The translations under genes were made by a program, and so were the position numbers. Below are positions 1 to 8,800 of a stretch of 64,000 bases of DNA, in pieces. The stretch's first letter is position 1. Every line of letters begins with the position of its first letter. Below the pieces are notes generated by a model. That model was not told the DNA's origin, did not search any database, and saw nothing but the letters and a program-made list of their open reading frames with translations. Location: the NCBI RefSeq assembly GCF_016865525.2, contig NZ_CP075169.1, forward strand, positions 2,604,337 through 2,668,336, given 5' to 3'. The DNA comes from Sodalis ligni. GTDB taxonomy: Bacteria > Pseudomonadota > Gammaproteobacteria > Enterobacterales > Enterobacteriaceae.

Positions 1-179
1 ACGGTCTCCCTTTAACAGGCTCGCTGTCACGTCCGGTGATAGCGGGCCTACCATGCCATGGGGCGCTCCAGCGGGCGGTAAAACCACGCCCGCTTCGACC
101 CCATCGGCACGGTCTCCCTTTAACATGTTCGTTGTTACGTTCAGTGTTAGCGGGCCTTCCGCGCCACGGGAGTCCGTGG
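1..179. repeat. Two direct repeat units plus small hairpins downstream of the dehydrogenase gene
   Basis: Positions 1-57 and 109-165 are related, with 47 of 57 bases the same by hand alignment; both begin ACGGTCTCCCTTTAACA. Between them lies a perfect 8-bp stem (AGCGGGCG at 70-77, CGCCCGCT at 87-94). A second stem (CCACGG 164-169, CCGTGG 174-179) sits just beyond the stop of the minus-strand dehydrogenase gene. No T-run follows on either strand, so it is not a classic terminator. The array may continue outside the window. Confidence 0.5.
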
Positions 180-192
180 ATCCGGTAATTTG

Positions 193-1209
193 TTACGGTG
201 TCACTATGACCTTGCCCAGCACTTCGCGGTCGCGGATCAGCCGCAGCCCTTCCGCCGCCTGTTCCAGCGGCAATACCCGGTCGATCAGCGGGTCGATGGA
301 GCCGTCGGCAATCATGTCCAGCAGGGCGGAAAGGTCTTCTTGGTAAAAGCTGTTTGAGCCCTTGACGGTGAGTTCAAAACTCCAGATATAGCGCAGGTCT
401 TCTTTCGGGTCGTAGCCGGCGGTGGCGCCGCACACCAGCAGCAGGCCGCCCCGCTTCAGGCATTTTAGCGAGGGGCGCCAGGTTTCGCCGCCGGTGAAGT
501 TGATCACCACGTCTACGCCGCCTTCATAGCTGCGGCGCTGCGGTTTGCCGTAATGTTCGATGGCCCATTTGGAGAAATCCGTTTCGCGGTAATTCACCAC
601 ATGATCCGCCCCCAGCGCTTTCAATGCCTGGGCCTTTTCTTCGCTGCCGGCGCAGGCGATCACTTCGGCGCCCAGATGTTTGGCCAGGATGGCGCGGGCG
701 GTGCCCACGCCGCCGCTGGCGCCGAGTATCAGTACCCGATCGCCTTTCTTCACGGTGTTATGGGTGACCAGCATGCGATGGGCGGTCCCGTAAGCCACCG
801 GCAGGGCCGCGGCCTGGGGAAAGTCTACTCCCGCCGGCAAGCGGATAAGCTGCTTGGCGTCCACCGCCGCATATTCCGCCATGCCGCCGTCGGTCATTTC
901 ACCCATGAGGCCCACGCCGGGCTTCAGCGGATTCACCAGCACGCGATCGCCGATTTTCCAGTCGCTTACATCCGGCGCCACCTCGGTGACGGTACCGGCC
1001 AAATCGAGGCCGATAACCACCGGCAGGGGCACCTTGATGCCCGGCATGCCGCGCACGGTGAAAACGTCATGGTAGTTGAAGGAAGATGCTCCCACCCGCA
1101 CCACCACGTGACCGGCGGCGGCCGATGGGCGGGGTTTATCATCAATCACCCGCAGCTCGTCGAGATCGCCGTGCTGGGTCAGGACTAGGGCTTTCATGGT
1201 ATCGCTCAC
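193..1209 (-). CDS. Medium-chain dehydrogenase/reductase (quinone oxidoreductase-like)
   Basis: 338 residues, the usual length for the zinc-type alcohol dehydrogenase / quinone oxidoreductase superfamily. The N-terminal GroES-like domain runs to about residue 130. The Rossmann fold follows with the nucleotide-binding run GASGGVGTARAI near residue 164 and a typical 'GADHVVNYRE' segment. The classical catalytic Cys/His zinc ligands of alcohol dehydrogenases are not obvious, which favours an NAD(P)H-dependent quinone- or enone-reductase-like enzyme. The GTG at 1209 is chosen because GGAG lies six bases upstream; the ATG at 1197 is too far from it. It is the last gene of a five-gene operon, nine bases after the binding-protein gene, so it probably acts on the imported compound. 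The substrate is unknown. Confidence 0.85.
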   Translation of the reverse strand: MSDTMKALVLTQHGDLDELRVIDDKPRPSAAAGHVVVRVGASSFNYHDVFTVRGMPGIKVPLPVVIGLDLAGTVTEVAPDVSDWKIGDRVLVNPLKPGVGLMGEMTDGGMAEYAAVDAKQLIRLPAGVDFPQAAALPVAYGTAHRMLVTHNTVKKGDRVLILGASGGVGTARAILAKHLGAEVIACAGSEEKAQALKALGADHVVNYRETDFSKWAIEHYGKPQRRSYEGGVDVVINFTGGETWRPSLKCLKRGGLLLVCGATAGYDPKEDLRYIWSFELTVKGSNSFYQEDLSALLDMIADGSIDPLIDRVLPLEQAAEGLRLIRDREVLGKVIVTP

Positions 1210-1218
1210 AACTCACTC

Positions 1219-2199
1219 CTATTTGATGGATTTGGCGGCCAGGTAGGGACGATTATCGAACAGGTCGTCTTTTAACTCGCCTTTGATGGCGCCGCTTTGC
1301 AGAAATACGCTGTGCTGCCGTTTCAGTGTGTCGATATCGGCCGGTTCAAAGGTGAGACGATTCATGCTGTCCCAGCGGCCCATATAAACACGGGCGTCTT
1401 TTTCCGGCAGGTTGGCCTGTTTTTGCAAAATGGCCGCCGCCGCGTCGGGATTGGCGTGGCCCCAGGCCAACGTATCTTTAAGGGCGGCAATCACCCGGGC
1501 CACGGCGTCGGGATGTTTGTTCAGATAGTCGCCGCGCACCGCGCCGACGCCGATGTAGGGCACCGCGTCGGTGTGGGTGAGTTTTTTCCATTCGTCGGCG
1601 AAGCTGCCGATGGGGGTCACCTTAAGCTCGTCGAGCTGATCGATGGTTAACGAGCGCAGGGCGGCGGCATCGATCTGCTTTTGCGCCAGGAACTGGGCCA
1701 GACGGGACTCATTGCCGCCGATCAGGGAAAAACCGTCCGGTTTGATGCCGTAGTTTTCCTGCAATATCGTGGCGGCGATAACCGCCACCGACGAGCCCGC
1801 CGGCGACATGCCGACTTTTTTACCCGCCAGCTGCTTGAGGCTGGTGATGGGGGAGCCGGCCGGCACGACAAACTGTACGTCCGCCGGCTGGGTGGCGGCG
1901 AAAATCTTGATGGGCACCCCTTCGGCGGCGGTGCTGAACACGCCCGCCAGGGGCGCGCCGAAGGCCAGGTCGATGGAGCCGGAGGCCAAGGCTTTAATTG
2001 GCGCGTTAACGTCGGGGAAATGCACAAATTCAGCGTCGATGCCACGTTTGGCCAGGAAATTCTGGCTTTCCAGCACCGCGCCGTAACCCAGGCTGACGCC
2101 GCTGGTCCAGTAACCGATGCGTATTTTATCCGCGGCCTGGGAACCTGCCGCCAACAGCAAACCGGCGGCGAGGGCGGCGGCCAATAATACTTTCTTCAT
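1219..2199 (-). CDS. ABC transporter substrate-binding protein, NMT1/SsuA/TauA type
   Basis: About 326 residues with a clear Sec signal peptide (MKKVLLAAALAAGLLLAAG, cleavage probably after SQA). The mature part opens KIRIGYW and keeps the two-lobe layout of the sulfonate/nitrate/thiamine-precursor binding family, including 'ALASGSIDLAFGAP' and 'LAGKKVGMSPAGSS'. The ATG at 2199 is preferred; a TTG at 2208 overlaps the permease stop. It should capture the ligand in the periplasm for the permease and ATPase encoded just upstream. Family members bind alkanesulfonates, taurine, nitrate or pyrimidine precursors; nothing visible here decides which. The stop codon overlaps the ribosome-binding site of the dehydrogenase gene. 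Confidence 0.88.
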   Translation of the reverse strand: MKKVLLAAALAAGLLLAAGSQAADKIRIGYWTSGVSLGYGAVLESQNFLAKRGIDAEFVHFPDVNAPIKALASGSIDLAFGAPLAGVFSTAAEGVPIKIFAATQPADVQFVVPAGSPITSLKQLAGKKVGMSPAGSSVAVIAATILQENYGIKPDGFSLIGGNESRLAQFLAQKQIDAAALRSLTIDQLDELKVTPIGSFADEWKKLTHTDAVPYIGVGAVRGDYLNKHPDAVARVIAALKDTLAWGHANPDAAAAILQKQANLPEKDARVYMGRWDSMNRLTFEPADIDTLKRQHSVFLQSGAIKGELKDDLFDNRPYLAAKSIK

Positions 2200-2204
2200 G
2201 ATAA

Positions 2205-2978
2205 TCAATCCCGTGTGCGCTGTTTCCAGCGGAAAAGGTAACGTTCAAGGGGTTTTAGCAGGCCCCCTTCCAGCAGCAGCATCAACGCCACCAGCAGCAG
2301 GGTCCAGGCAAATACCTGATCGGTTTGCACCAGGTCCCCGGCCTGGCGCAGGCGATAGCCGATGCCGTCGGAGGACCCCAAGGTTTCCGCCACCAGCGAG
2401 ACCCTCCAGCCGAAGCCGAAGGCCAGCCGGGCGCCGGAAAAGAAATAGGGCATGATGGTGGGCAGATAAATCTTCCACAGGGTTTGCAGGCGGCCCATGC
2501 GAAAACTGCGCGCCAGCTCCACGTAGTGGGCATCCACGGTTTGCGCACCTTGCCAGACATTGGTGAGGATAAGCGGCATGGCGGTCATGAACACCACGAA
2601 AATCGTGGTGGCGTCGGAGATGCCGAACCAGATGATGGCAAAGATGGCCCAAATCGCCGAAGAGACGGTATTGAATACCGCCAGCAGCGGCTCGAAAAAC
2701 TGCGCTAGGGCGCGATTGGCCCCTAGGGCCAGGCCCAGCAGGGTGCCCACCAGGGTGGCCAGTAAAAAACCGGACAGGACCCGGGAAAAGGTGATGCCGA
2801 TATCGTGGAACAGCCGGTGTCCTTGCCACAGCGCCACCAGCGCCTGCCAGGTCTTGTCCGGGCCGGGCAAGACGAATGACGGCATGCGCCGGGAGGCCAG
2901 CCACCAGACGGCGGCGAAAATGGCAATCAGCCCCAGCCGCTGGACCACCAGGGTTAATAGAGGGGAATTCGATTTCAT
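2205..2978 (-). CDS. ABC transporter permease, SsuC/TauC family
   Basis: About 257 residues with roughly six hydrophobic segments and the binding-protein-dependent permease signature in the 'YLPTIMPYFFSGARLAFGFGWR' region (EAA-like loop contacting the ATPase). The ATG at 2978 is preferred because GAGG lies six bases upstream; an upstream TTG at 2990 lacks a site. The gene begins within a few bases of the ATPase stop and overlaps the start of the binding-protein gene, so translation is probably coupled. It forms the membrane channel, as a homodimer in this family, for the unidentified substrate of the operon. Confidence 0.88.
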   Translation of the reverse strand: MKSNSPLLTLVVQRLGLIAIFAAVWWLASRRMPSFVLPGPDKTWQALVALWQGHRLFHDIGITFSRVLSGFLLATLVGTLLGLALGANRALAQFFEPLLAVFNTVSSAIWAIFAIIWFGISDATTIFVVFMTAMPLILTNVWQGAQTVDAHYVELARSFRMGRLQTLWKIYLPTIMPYFFSGARLAFGFGWRVSLVAETLGSSDGIGYRLRQAGDLVQTDQVFAWTLLLVALMLLLEGGLLKPLERYLFRWKQRTRD

Positions 2979-2979
2979 C

Positions 2980-3747
2980 CTATACCTCAAGCCTTAGCAA
3001 CCGAGCCTGTTCGGCCACCTCGGGACTGGTGGGCACGCGGGGGTGCGGCAGGGCGATGCGATGGATATGATGAATATGGCCGGGATTGGGCCGCAGGATC
3101 ACCACCCGGTCAGCCAGCACCACTGCCTCTTCCACATCGTGGGTCACCATAACCACGGTCATGCCGGTCAGCCGCTGGATCCTCAGCAGTTCGTTATGCA
3201 TGACGCTGCGGGTTTGCGGATCGAGTTTGGAAAAAGGCTCGTCCATCAACAAAATCTCCGGTTCCGCCACCAGGCTGCGCGCCAGCGCCACCCGGCTGCG
3301 CATACCCCCTGACAGCTGGTGCGGCCAGGAATGTTCAAAGTCTTGCAGGTTAACCAGGCGCAGCACCTCCTCGACCCTCTTTTGCCGCTCGCTGCGATCG
3401 TAGTTGCCGTTTTCCAGCCCGAAATGGATATTTTTGCCCACCGTGCGCCAGGGCAATAAGCGGTCCTCCTGAAACAGGTAGCCGACGGTCTGCCAGCGGT
3501 TGAACTGCGCCGCGGGCCGGTCCTGGATAAGGAGCTGGCCCTCGTCCGGCGGCAACAGGCCGGAGAGGATGTTCAGCAGCGTGCTTTTGCCGCAGCCTGA
3601 GGCCCCCAGCAGGGCGATGATTTCTCCCGGACGCACCTGGAAGGAGATATTTTCCAATACCCGCAGGGGCCCGAAGCTTTTACCGATGCCCTCGACGCGA
3701 ATAACCTCCGCCCCGGCTTCCTGTGGTTCCCGTAACGAGACGCTCAT
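2980..3747 (-). CDS. ABC transporter ATP-binding protein, SsuB/TauB family
   Basis: 255 residues. Walker A is GASGCGKST near residue 49, the Q-loop is in 'YLFQEDRLLPW', the signature is LSGGMRSRVALAR, Walker B is ILLMDEPFSKLD and the switch histidine is in VMVTHDVEEA. The 'QEDRLLPW' sequence is typical of the nitrate/sulfonate/taurine importer group. It energises import through the neighbouring permease. Its start overlaps the GntR stop (ATGA), which puts the regulator in the same transcript. Confidence 0.9.
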   Translation of the reverse strand: MSVSLREPQEAGAEVIRVEGIGKSFGPLRVLENISFQVRPGEIIALLGASGCGKSTLLNILSGLLPPDEGQLLIQDRPAAQFNRWQTVGYLFQEDRLLPWRTVGKNIHFGLENGNYDRSERQKRVEEVLRLVNLQDFEHSWPHQLSGGMRSRVALARSLVAEPEILLMDEPFSKLDPQTRSVMHNELLRIQRLTGMTVVMVTHDVEEAVVLADRVVILRPNPGHIHHIHRIALPHPRVPTSPEVAEQARLLRLEV

Positions 3748-4475
3748 TGGAACAGGCTCCTGTCGAGGATGGGCAGCAGCGCACCCTCTTTGCTCAGGGT
3801 GGCGTAGACTTTTTCCAGCGTCATGGCCTGGAAGGTTTCGATATGGCGCCGGGCAATCAGCTCCACCCGCCGGGCATCCCCTTCTTCGAACGCCGCAATC
3901 ATGGCGTTATGATCGTGTTTGATCTCCGGCTTGACCTTTTGCACGTTGAACCCCAGCGCCACCAGCCGGGACATTTCGTCCATCAGGCTGGACAGCGTAC
4001 GGATAAGGTGATTGTTGCCGGAGGCTTCGACGATGGCCAAATGAAACCGCTTGTTGGCGTTCATAAAGACCGTGATCTGCTCAGGCAGCGGCGCCTTTAG
4101 CTCAACGCGACAGGCGGCTTCCAGCTCCTTGAGCAGGCTGATATCCACCCGGCCTACCGCCAGCCGGGCGGCCAGGGGTTCGAGCTGGGCCCGCAGAGTA
4201 AAGATCTCCTCCACGTCCTGCACGGTAATGGGGGCGATGCGATAGCCTTTACGCGGGCGGGATTCCACCAGATGCTCATGACACAAGCGCGCCAGCGCCA
4301 CCCGACAGCTGCTTTTGCCAATCAGGTACATTTCCATTAATCCCGCCTCGGTAATCAGCGAACCCGGTAATAACCGGCAGCGCAGAATATCGTGGCGAAT
4401 ATGCTGATAAGCGCTATCCCCTAAGGACAGCTCTTTTCCTGCCGAAGCAGCGGGCGTCTTGAAATCTACTGACAT
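3744..4475 (-). CDS. GntR-family regulator, FadR/FCD subgroup
   Basis: 243 residues. An N-terminal winged helix-turn-helix spans about residues 20-85 ('AYQHIRHDILRCRLLPGSLI'), followed by an all-helical FCD ligand domain with metal-binding-type histidines (FHLAIVEAS, KHDHNAMIAA, RRHIETF). The wing-helix region reads 'EAGLMEMYLIGKSSCRVALARL' where relatives usually have LA..LGVSRTPVREAL, so the recognition helix is atypical. It is the first gene of the operon and probably autoregulates: three near-identical 13-15 bp palindromes lie directly upstream. The effector is presumably the transported compound. Confidence 0.88.
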   Translation of the reverse strand: MSVDFKTPAASAGKELSLGDSAYQHIRHDILRCRLLPGSLITEAGLMEMYLIGKSSCRVALARLCHEHLVESRPRKGYRIAPITVQDVEEIFTLRAQLEPLAARLAVGRVDISLLKELEAACRVELKAPLPEQITVFMNANKRFHLAIVEASGNNHLIRTLSSLMDEMSRLVALGFNVQKVKPEIKHDHNAMIAAFEEGDARRVELIARRHIETFQAMTLEKVYATLSKEGALLPILDRSLFQ

Positions 4476-4786
4476 CTGACCATCTCTTCATTATTTTGTG
4501 AGCAGCTCACAGAATATCTCTGAGGTGCTTAACATTGAGGGAGTCTAAAAGGTAAATTATCACCAGCGCCAATAACAAATATGTATTTGCTTAGCTGTAA
4601 AAAGACTTTACTGAGCAGCTCAGAGAATTAACCTTGCACTGATAAAGGTTATTATCCGCCGCAGTGAGCTGCTCACGGAATTAACTTTTTAAGTAAAGAG
4701 AATTTATGAACTGATGGCTTTTAGAGGGAGTCGGAACGGAGGCTCCCCATATCTCCGGCATAACGACAGCGCTGGCGATTTTAGCG
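4476..4786 (-). promoter_or_regulatory. Regulatory region with three copies of a GTGAGC-N-GCTCAC palindrome
   Basis: Three perfect odd-length palindromes were read directly: TGTGAGCAGCTCACA at 4497-4511, CTGAGCAGCTCAG at 4611-4623 and GTGAGCTGCTCAC at 4664-4676. Their centres are 113 and 53 bases apart. They lie upstream of the GntR gene, the only divergent or downstream-reading promoter expected here, because the glycosyltransferase gene ends at 4787 pointing the same way. They are probably operators for the GntR protein. The remaining sequence is AT-rich with no clear gene. Confidence 0.65.
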
Positions 4787-5620
4787 TTAGCCGATTTGGC
4801 GATAGGTTTTCCACCATAGCTGGTGCAATTCATTATAGGGGTTATTGTCGTCCTTGCCGTTATTATCCTGCCAGGGTTTGGATAAAATATAATGAAGATT
4901 TTTTACCTCGAATATATTCCATAGGGAAGCATGCTGTACGGAAAGCGTTTTTAACGCATTATAAATATAAGGCAACGGCAGCCAGCGGCCGGTAAAATAC
5001 TCATTTAACAGATCCTGCTCGGGAAATTGATAAGCGGCGAGATCGCTAATGGCGGCAACCTTGTTTTCCAGCTCGGTGGCGGTAGAGTCGTTCGGCGTCA
5101 GCAGCATGAATCCGGAATTGAAATAGGGACTAAATCGCCGTGGCAGCGGCGCGCCGTTGTGTTCCGGCAGGTAGCTGTAATAACAGTTGGCCGGTACCCA
5201 GTCCCGAGGATAGGTGGCGATGCGATGCGGGTTGCAGCGGCAGGCGTGGCAGGCGGCGATATGTCCGTCAGGCAGCGGAAAATCAAAGACTTCGTCGATG
5301 TTTTTCATCGCCAACATATCCGCATCCACAAAGGCCAGCCGCCCGAATTCCGTTATCCGCCAGGCCGCCAATTTTGTCCAGACTTCTGAAAACCGGGGAT
5401 TGGCGTAATTTCCCGGCACCCCGGCACGGGGGGCGACGGGCTTCACCTGACGCACCAGACAGCCTTCATCCGTTAATAACCGGCGGCTGTGTTCATCGAT
5501 ATTTTCCGTTACCATCACCACCAGGGGATAACGGGTGCGGGTATTTTCCAGGGATTTACGCAGGGTTCTGACGCCCGGCAGATAGGACGGCTGAGTGAAT
5601 AGTGTTATCCAAGCGGGCAT
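4787..5620 (-). CDS. Glycosyltransferase family 8 (galactinol synthase/glycogenin-like)
   Basis: 277 residues in a GT-A fold. The nucleotide-sugar and metal-binding DxD motif is in LAFVDADMLAMKNID near residue 100. A cysteine-rich segment (AACHACRCNPHR) and 'FNSGFMLLTP' (the acceptor/retaining-site region of GT8) follow. The closest general resemblance is to the galactinol synthase/glycogenin branch, using a UDP-sugar donor. It starts 28 bases after the FAD oxidase gene, so the two are probably cotranscribed. The acceptor is unknown and the protein appears cytosolic, with no signal peptide. Confidence 0.75.
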   Translation of the reverse strand: MPAWITLFTQPSYLPGVRTLRKSLENTRTRYPLVVMVTENIDEHSRRLLTDEGCLVRQVKPVAPRAGVPGNYANPRFSEVWTKLAAWRITEFGRLAFVDADMLAMKNIDEVFDFPLPDGHIAACHACRCNPHRIATYPRDWVPANCYYSYLPEHNGAPLPRRFSPYFNSGFMLLTPNDSTATELENKVAAISDLAAYQFPEQDLLNEYFTGRWLPLPYIYNALKTLSVQHASLWNIFEVKNLHYILSKPWQDNNGKDDNNPYNELHQLWWKTYRQIG

Positions 5621-5648
5621 ATTTTTCCTCCCGTCAGAGGGCGGCTGT

Positions 5649-7058
5649 TTAATAGGAAAGTGGACTTATAGCTAAATCGTTAATGAAAAGTTCGGCGATA
5701 AAAGCATTGGCGAATTTCCCTCGATCCAGGGCGGATTTTACCCGGCGAAAATGGTCCCATTGCGGATATAGCTCCCGCCAGCGATAGAGATCTTTATCGT
5801 AATATTTCCCCCAGTGGGGTCGTCCTCCTTCCTGCGCCAGCAGTTTTTCCGCTTCGTTAATAAAGCGCGCGCCGTCCGGCGATAGCGAACCGTCTTCGGC
5901 GTAATACACCACAAAGCCGAAAAAACAGGTGGCTTCGCCATAGGCCGGACTCAGCCAGGCGGCGGAAGGGCCGGTACATCTGAGGATAATGGGGTAATGC
6001 ATATGGGGGTTGGTGTCTTTATGCCATTGCTTTATCTTATTGATGACCCGGCCGGCACGATGCAGGGGAATACCGATTTCGATATTGATCTGCGGCGTGG
6101 CGATGCCCCGGCAAAAAAGCTGGTGGATATCGCCGGTGACATCGGAAAAATCCTTGAAGCGGGTGACGGTTTGGTAGGGTTTGCCTTCTTTCTCTTTTAT
6201 TTTGGTGTCGTCCTGCATATGGCGCAGGGTACGGTCCACCGTGGCATTCAGGCTGCTGTCGCGGCTGGGGCGAATCACCGGCTGCCGTTTGTTGAGCCGA
6301 TAGCGCGCTTCTTCATCGGCGGTGGCGTTACGGGCGCACCAGACATGCACCTGATTTTCAGCGGGAAACCACCAGGCTTTATTGAAAGGAAATTGTTCAT
6401 TCCATTCGTACAGTTTGCTGTGCAGATGCTCAGCGCTGCTGGCGCTTTTCTGGCAGGTATAGAGACGCGCCGCACAGGTGCGCAGGGTAATTTCGGTGAT
6501 AACTCCCAGGGCGCCGAGGGCCAACTGAACGGCGCCAAAGCGGGGATCATCGGCGGTGAACTCAATGATTTCGCCGTCGCCGCGAATCAGGCGAACCCGC
6601 ACGACTTCGTCCGCCAGCGAGCTTTGTTCCAATCCTTGGCCGTGGGTGCCGGTGGCGATGGCTCCGGCCAGGGTTTGCAGCGCAATCACCCCCGGCGAGC
6701 AGGGCAACATCCGGTCCATTTCCGTCAGCGTCCGGTAAACCTCGTGCAGCGGCGTGGCGGCGCCGAAGGTCGCGGTCTGTGCCGTGGAAGCCATTAATCC
6801 GGACAGGGCCGAAGGATCGATAAGCGTATCCCCCGGTCCCTGGATACGCAGCAGTTCGCCGGGAGAAAGCCGGCTGCCCATGACCTTGATTTTCCCCGTG
6901 CAGGCGGCGACGATCTTTTGCAGCTGCGCTTCATTTTCCGGACGCTGTACCGCCGTCCGGGCGCCCACCGGATAGTTCCGGGCCCAGTTCCATACCTGCG
7001 GATCGCTGTCCGCCATCTGGGGATGTCTTCGAGGATAAAGTTCCGGTTCTTGTGCCAT
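5649..7058 (-). CDS. FAD-dependent sugar-1,4-lactone / alditol oxidase family
   Basis: About 469 residues from the preferred ATG at 7058, which has GGAG eight bases upstream; an in-frame ATG at 7100 has no site. The N-terminal FAD-binding PCMH domain shows 'IKVMGSRLSPGE' and the characteristic GTHGQG motif. The C-terminal D-arabinono-lactone-oxidase domain ends with 'GGRPHWGKYYD', the family's HWGK signature. Family members oxidise sugar lactones or polyols with oxygen, giving H2O2. The usual flavin-linking histidine of vanillyl-alcohol-oxidase enzymes is not obvious in KVMGSRLSPG, so the FAD may not be covalent. Paired with the GT8 gene. Confidence 0.82.
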   Translation of the reverse strand: MAQEPELYPRRHPQMADSDPQVWNWARNYPVGARTAVQRPENEAQLQKIVAACTGKIKVMGSRLSPGELLRIQGPGDTLIDPSALSGLMASTAQTATFGAATPLHEVYRTLTEMDRMLPCSPGVIALQTLAGAIATGTHGQGLEQSSLADEVVRVRLIRGDGEIIEFTADDPRFGAVQLALGALGVITEITLRTCAARLYTCQKSASSAEHLHSKLYEWNEQFPFNKAWWFPAENQVHVWCARNATADEEARYRLNKRQPVIRPSRDSSLNATVDRTLRHMQDDTKIKEKEGKPYQTVTRFKDFSDVTGDIHQLFCRGIATPQINIEIGIPLHRAGRVINKIKQWHKDTNPHMHYPIILRCTGPSAAWLSPAYGEATCFFGFVVYYAEDGSLSPDGARFINEAEKLLAQEGGRPHWGKYYDKDLYRWRELYPQWDHFRRVKSALDRGKFANAFIAELFINDLAISPLSY

Positions 7059-7320
7059 CACACCTGCTCCGTGAGTGAATCCAAAGGGTAATCCGCGCAT
7101 CGGTCATTATTTCTTATGCCGTTCAATAGTAGCGTAGACCATGTGGCGGCTTTGCAGGTAAAACCGATACTAACCCGGAGGAATTTCTGTACCGATAGCA
7201 AGAATAGCGATAACTGTAGTAACATCAGGGCTATGCTTCTCGGTGCGTGTTTGAAAAGAACAGCAAAAACATATCATTAAACCGCGCTGTTCCACAGGTG
7301 CTTAGCCGGACGGAAATCCC

Positions 7321-8604
7321 ATGCGTGCAGACTCCTCCACAGCCATTCATTTTCTTCTCGCTTCGCGCCGGTGCGAAGTCAATAACCTGCGCCATCTGCT
7401 GAAAAACGGTGAGCTGGTGGGCAAGGTAAGCCAGCTTATCCATACGCTGCAGTGCGAACGCGGGGCATCCAACCTCTATCTTTGCTCCACGGGCCCCGCT
7501 TTTGCCGATGAGCTCGCCCGGCGGGTGGAGGAGGCGGATGTCGCCCAGACGCCGGTGCTGGATTCCCTGGCCCGGCTGGAAAAAACCACGGCGGCCCTGC
7601 CGCAGTCGTCACGCCTGTTCAGCGGGGTGGCAAGCGTGGTTTACGCCCTCGCCATGCTGCCGGCGCTGCGCCGGCAAATTCGCGATCGCGCCCTGCCGCA
7701 GCCGGCGATGACGGCTTTCTATAACGATATCATCCGCCATTTGCTGGCGCTGGTGTCGGAGGTGACGGATACCGCCGCCGAACCGGCCGTGGCGCGCGCG
7801 CTGATTGCCATGATCAGCTTTATGCGGGGCAAGGAGTTTGCCGGGCAGGAGCGGGCGGCGGGCGCCGCCGCCTTCACCGCGGGACATTTTGACGATGGCG
7901 TCCGGCAGCAGCTGGTGGGTCTTATCCACAGCCAGGAGCAGTGTTTCGAAAGATTCGTCGATTTCGCCGATGAAGAGAGCGCACAGCGCTGGTTGAACCA
8001 GAAGGCGGACAGCGGATTTGAACGTCTGCGGCGGATAGCCTGCACCCGCACCGAGGCGGGATCGGCGCCGCAGGAAGAGGGCCTGAGCTGGTATACCCTG
8101 GCGAGCCGGCGCCTGGACGGCATGAAGCAAATAGAGGACGGATTGGCGCGGACGCTGATGGCGCGGTGCCAGGGAAGTATTGACGCCGCCGAGCGGGCAT
8201 GCGATGACCAGCAGGCGGATATTGAGACCCTGATGAGCCGCCGGGGGGAACCGGCGCCGGACTATGCGGTGTTTGTCGCCGGCAGCGAGGGCGGCGGCCT
8301 GGCCGAGGGCTGGCTCGGCGGCGATGGCATGCGCCCGCAACTGGGGCGTTCGCTGCTGGGTCTGATCCAGCAGCAGGATCGGCGTTTGCAGTCCCTGGAC
8401 CAGGAGTTGTCCGCCCTGCGCGTTACCCTCGGGGAGCGCAAGCAAATTGAACGGGCGAAGGGTTTATTGATGCAGCACAGGGGATTGAGCGAGGAAGAGG
8501 CCTATACTGCCTTGCGCAGGTTGGCGATGAGCCAGAACAAGAAACTCATCGACATTGCCGCCGCGATGCTGACCATCGCCGATGTTCTGGCGAATCATCC
8601 CTAA
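7321..8604 (+). CDS. nasR: Nitrate/nitrite-responsive antiterminator NasR (NIT + ANTAR)
   Basis: 427 residues. The N-terminal NIT sensor domain spans about residues 20-310 ('LIHTLQCERGASNLYLCS' and 'SFMRGKEFAGQERA' are its nitrate-pocket regions). The C-terminal ANTAR RNA-binding domain spans residues 365-425 (ERKQIERAKGLLMQ, 'LSEEEAYTALRRLAMSQNKK'). In Klebsiella, NasR binds a leader RNA and prevents premature termination upstream of the nas operon when nitrate or nitrite is present. Here the next element is such a leader, followed directly by nirB (nasB). No nasFED transporter or nasA reductase gene is present, so the regulon looks reduced to nitrite reduction. Confidence 0.93.
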   Translation: MRADSSTAIHFLLASRRCEVNNLRHLLKNGELVGKVSQLIHTLQCERGASNLYLCSTGPAFADELARRVEEADVAQTPVLDSLARLEKTTAALPQSSRLFSGVASVVYALAMLPALRRQIRDRALPQPAMTAFYNDIIRHLLALVSEVTDTAAEPAVARALIAMISFMRGKEFAGQERAAGAAAFTAGHFDDGVRQQLVGLIHSQEQCFERFVDFADEESAQRWLNQKADSGFERLRRIACTRTEAGSAPQEEGLSWYTLASRRLDGMKQIEDGLARTLMARCQGSIDAAERACDDQQADIETLMSRRGEPAPDYAVFVAGSEGGGLAEGWLGGDGMRPQLGRSLLGLIQQQDRRLQSLDQELSALRVTLGERKQIERAKGLLMQHRGLSEEEAYTALRRLAMSQNKKLIDIAAAMLTIADVLANHP

Positions 8605-8704
8605 GGGGGCGGAGAAGTTAAACGCCCGGGGCTGATAACGGGGGATTTCCTTCCGGGGAAATGTCACCGGACGGCGGGCGGCAAAGCGGCAAAACACACA
8701 TTCA

Positions 8705-8754
8705 GTTCCGCGGGCCAATGAGGGTTCGCGGGACGCAAAAGGGCAAAGGCGTCC
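8705..8754 (+). promoter_or_regulatory. ANTAR-type leader RNA: hexaloop hairpin and candidate antiterminator
   Basis: Between nasR and nirB, an 8-bp stem (GTTCCGCG 8705-8712 with CGCGGGAC 8727-8734, one wobble) extends inward through four more pairs to a six-base loop AATGAG at 8717-8722. A at loop position 1 and G at position 4 agree with the published ANTAR hexaloop consensus. A second pairing, GGACGC 8731-8736 with GCGTCC 8749-8754, would occupy the 5' arm of the downstream terminator. Binding of NasR to the first hairpin could therefore favour read-through. The folding is by hand, without energies. Confidence 0.6.
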
Positions 8755-8800
8755 ATGGTTATGCGATTAGTCGTATAGCTGTGGACGCCTTTTTTGTTTT
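8745..8800 (+). terminator. Rho-independent attenuator upstream of nirB
   Basis: AGGCGTCCA at 8747-8755 pairs perfectly with TGGACGCCT at 8782-8790. The stem continues inward through mixed Watson-Crick and wobble pairs to a six-base loop at 8766-8771. A T-run (8790-8795) followed by GTTTT makes a strong intrinsic terminator. It lies 33 bases before the nirB start and ahead of any ribosome-binding site, the expected place for NasR-controlled attenuation. Confidence 0.85.
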
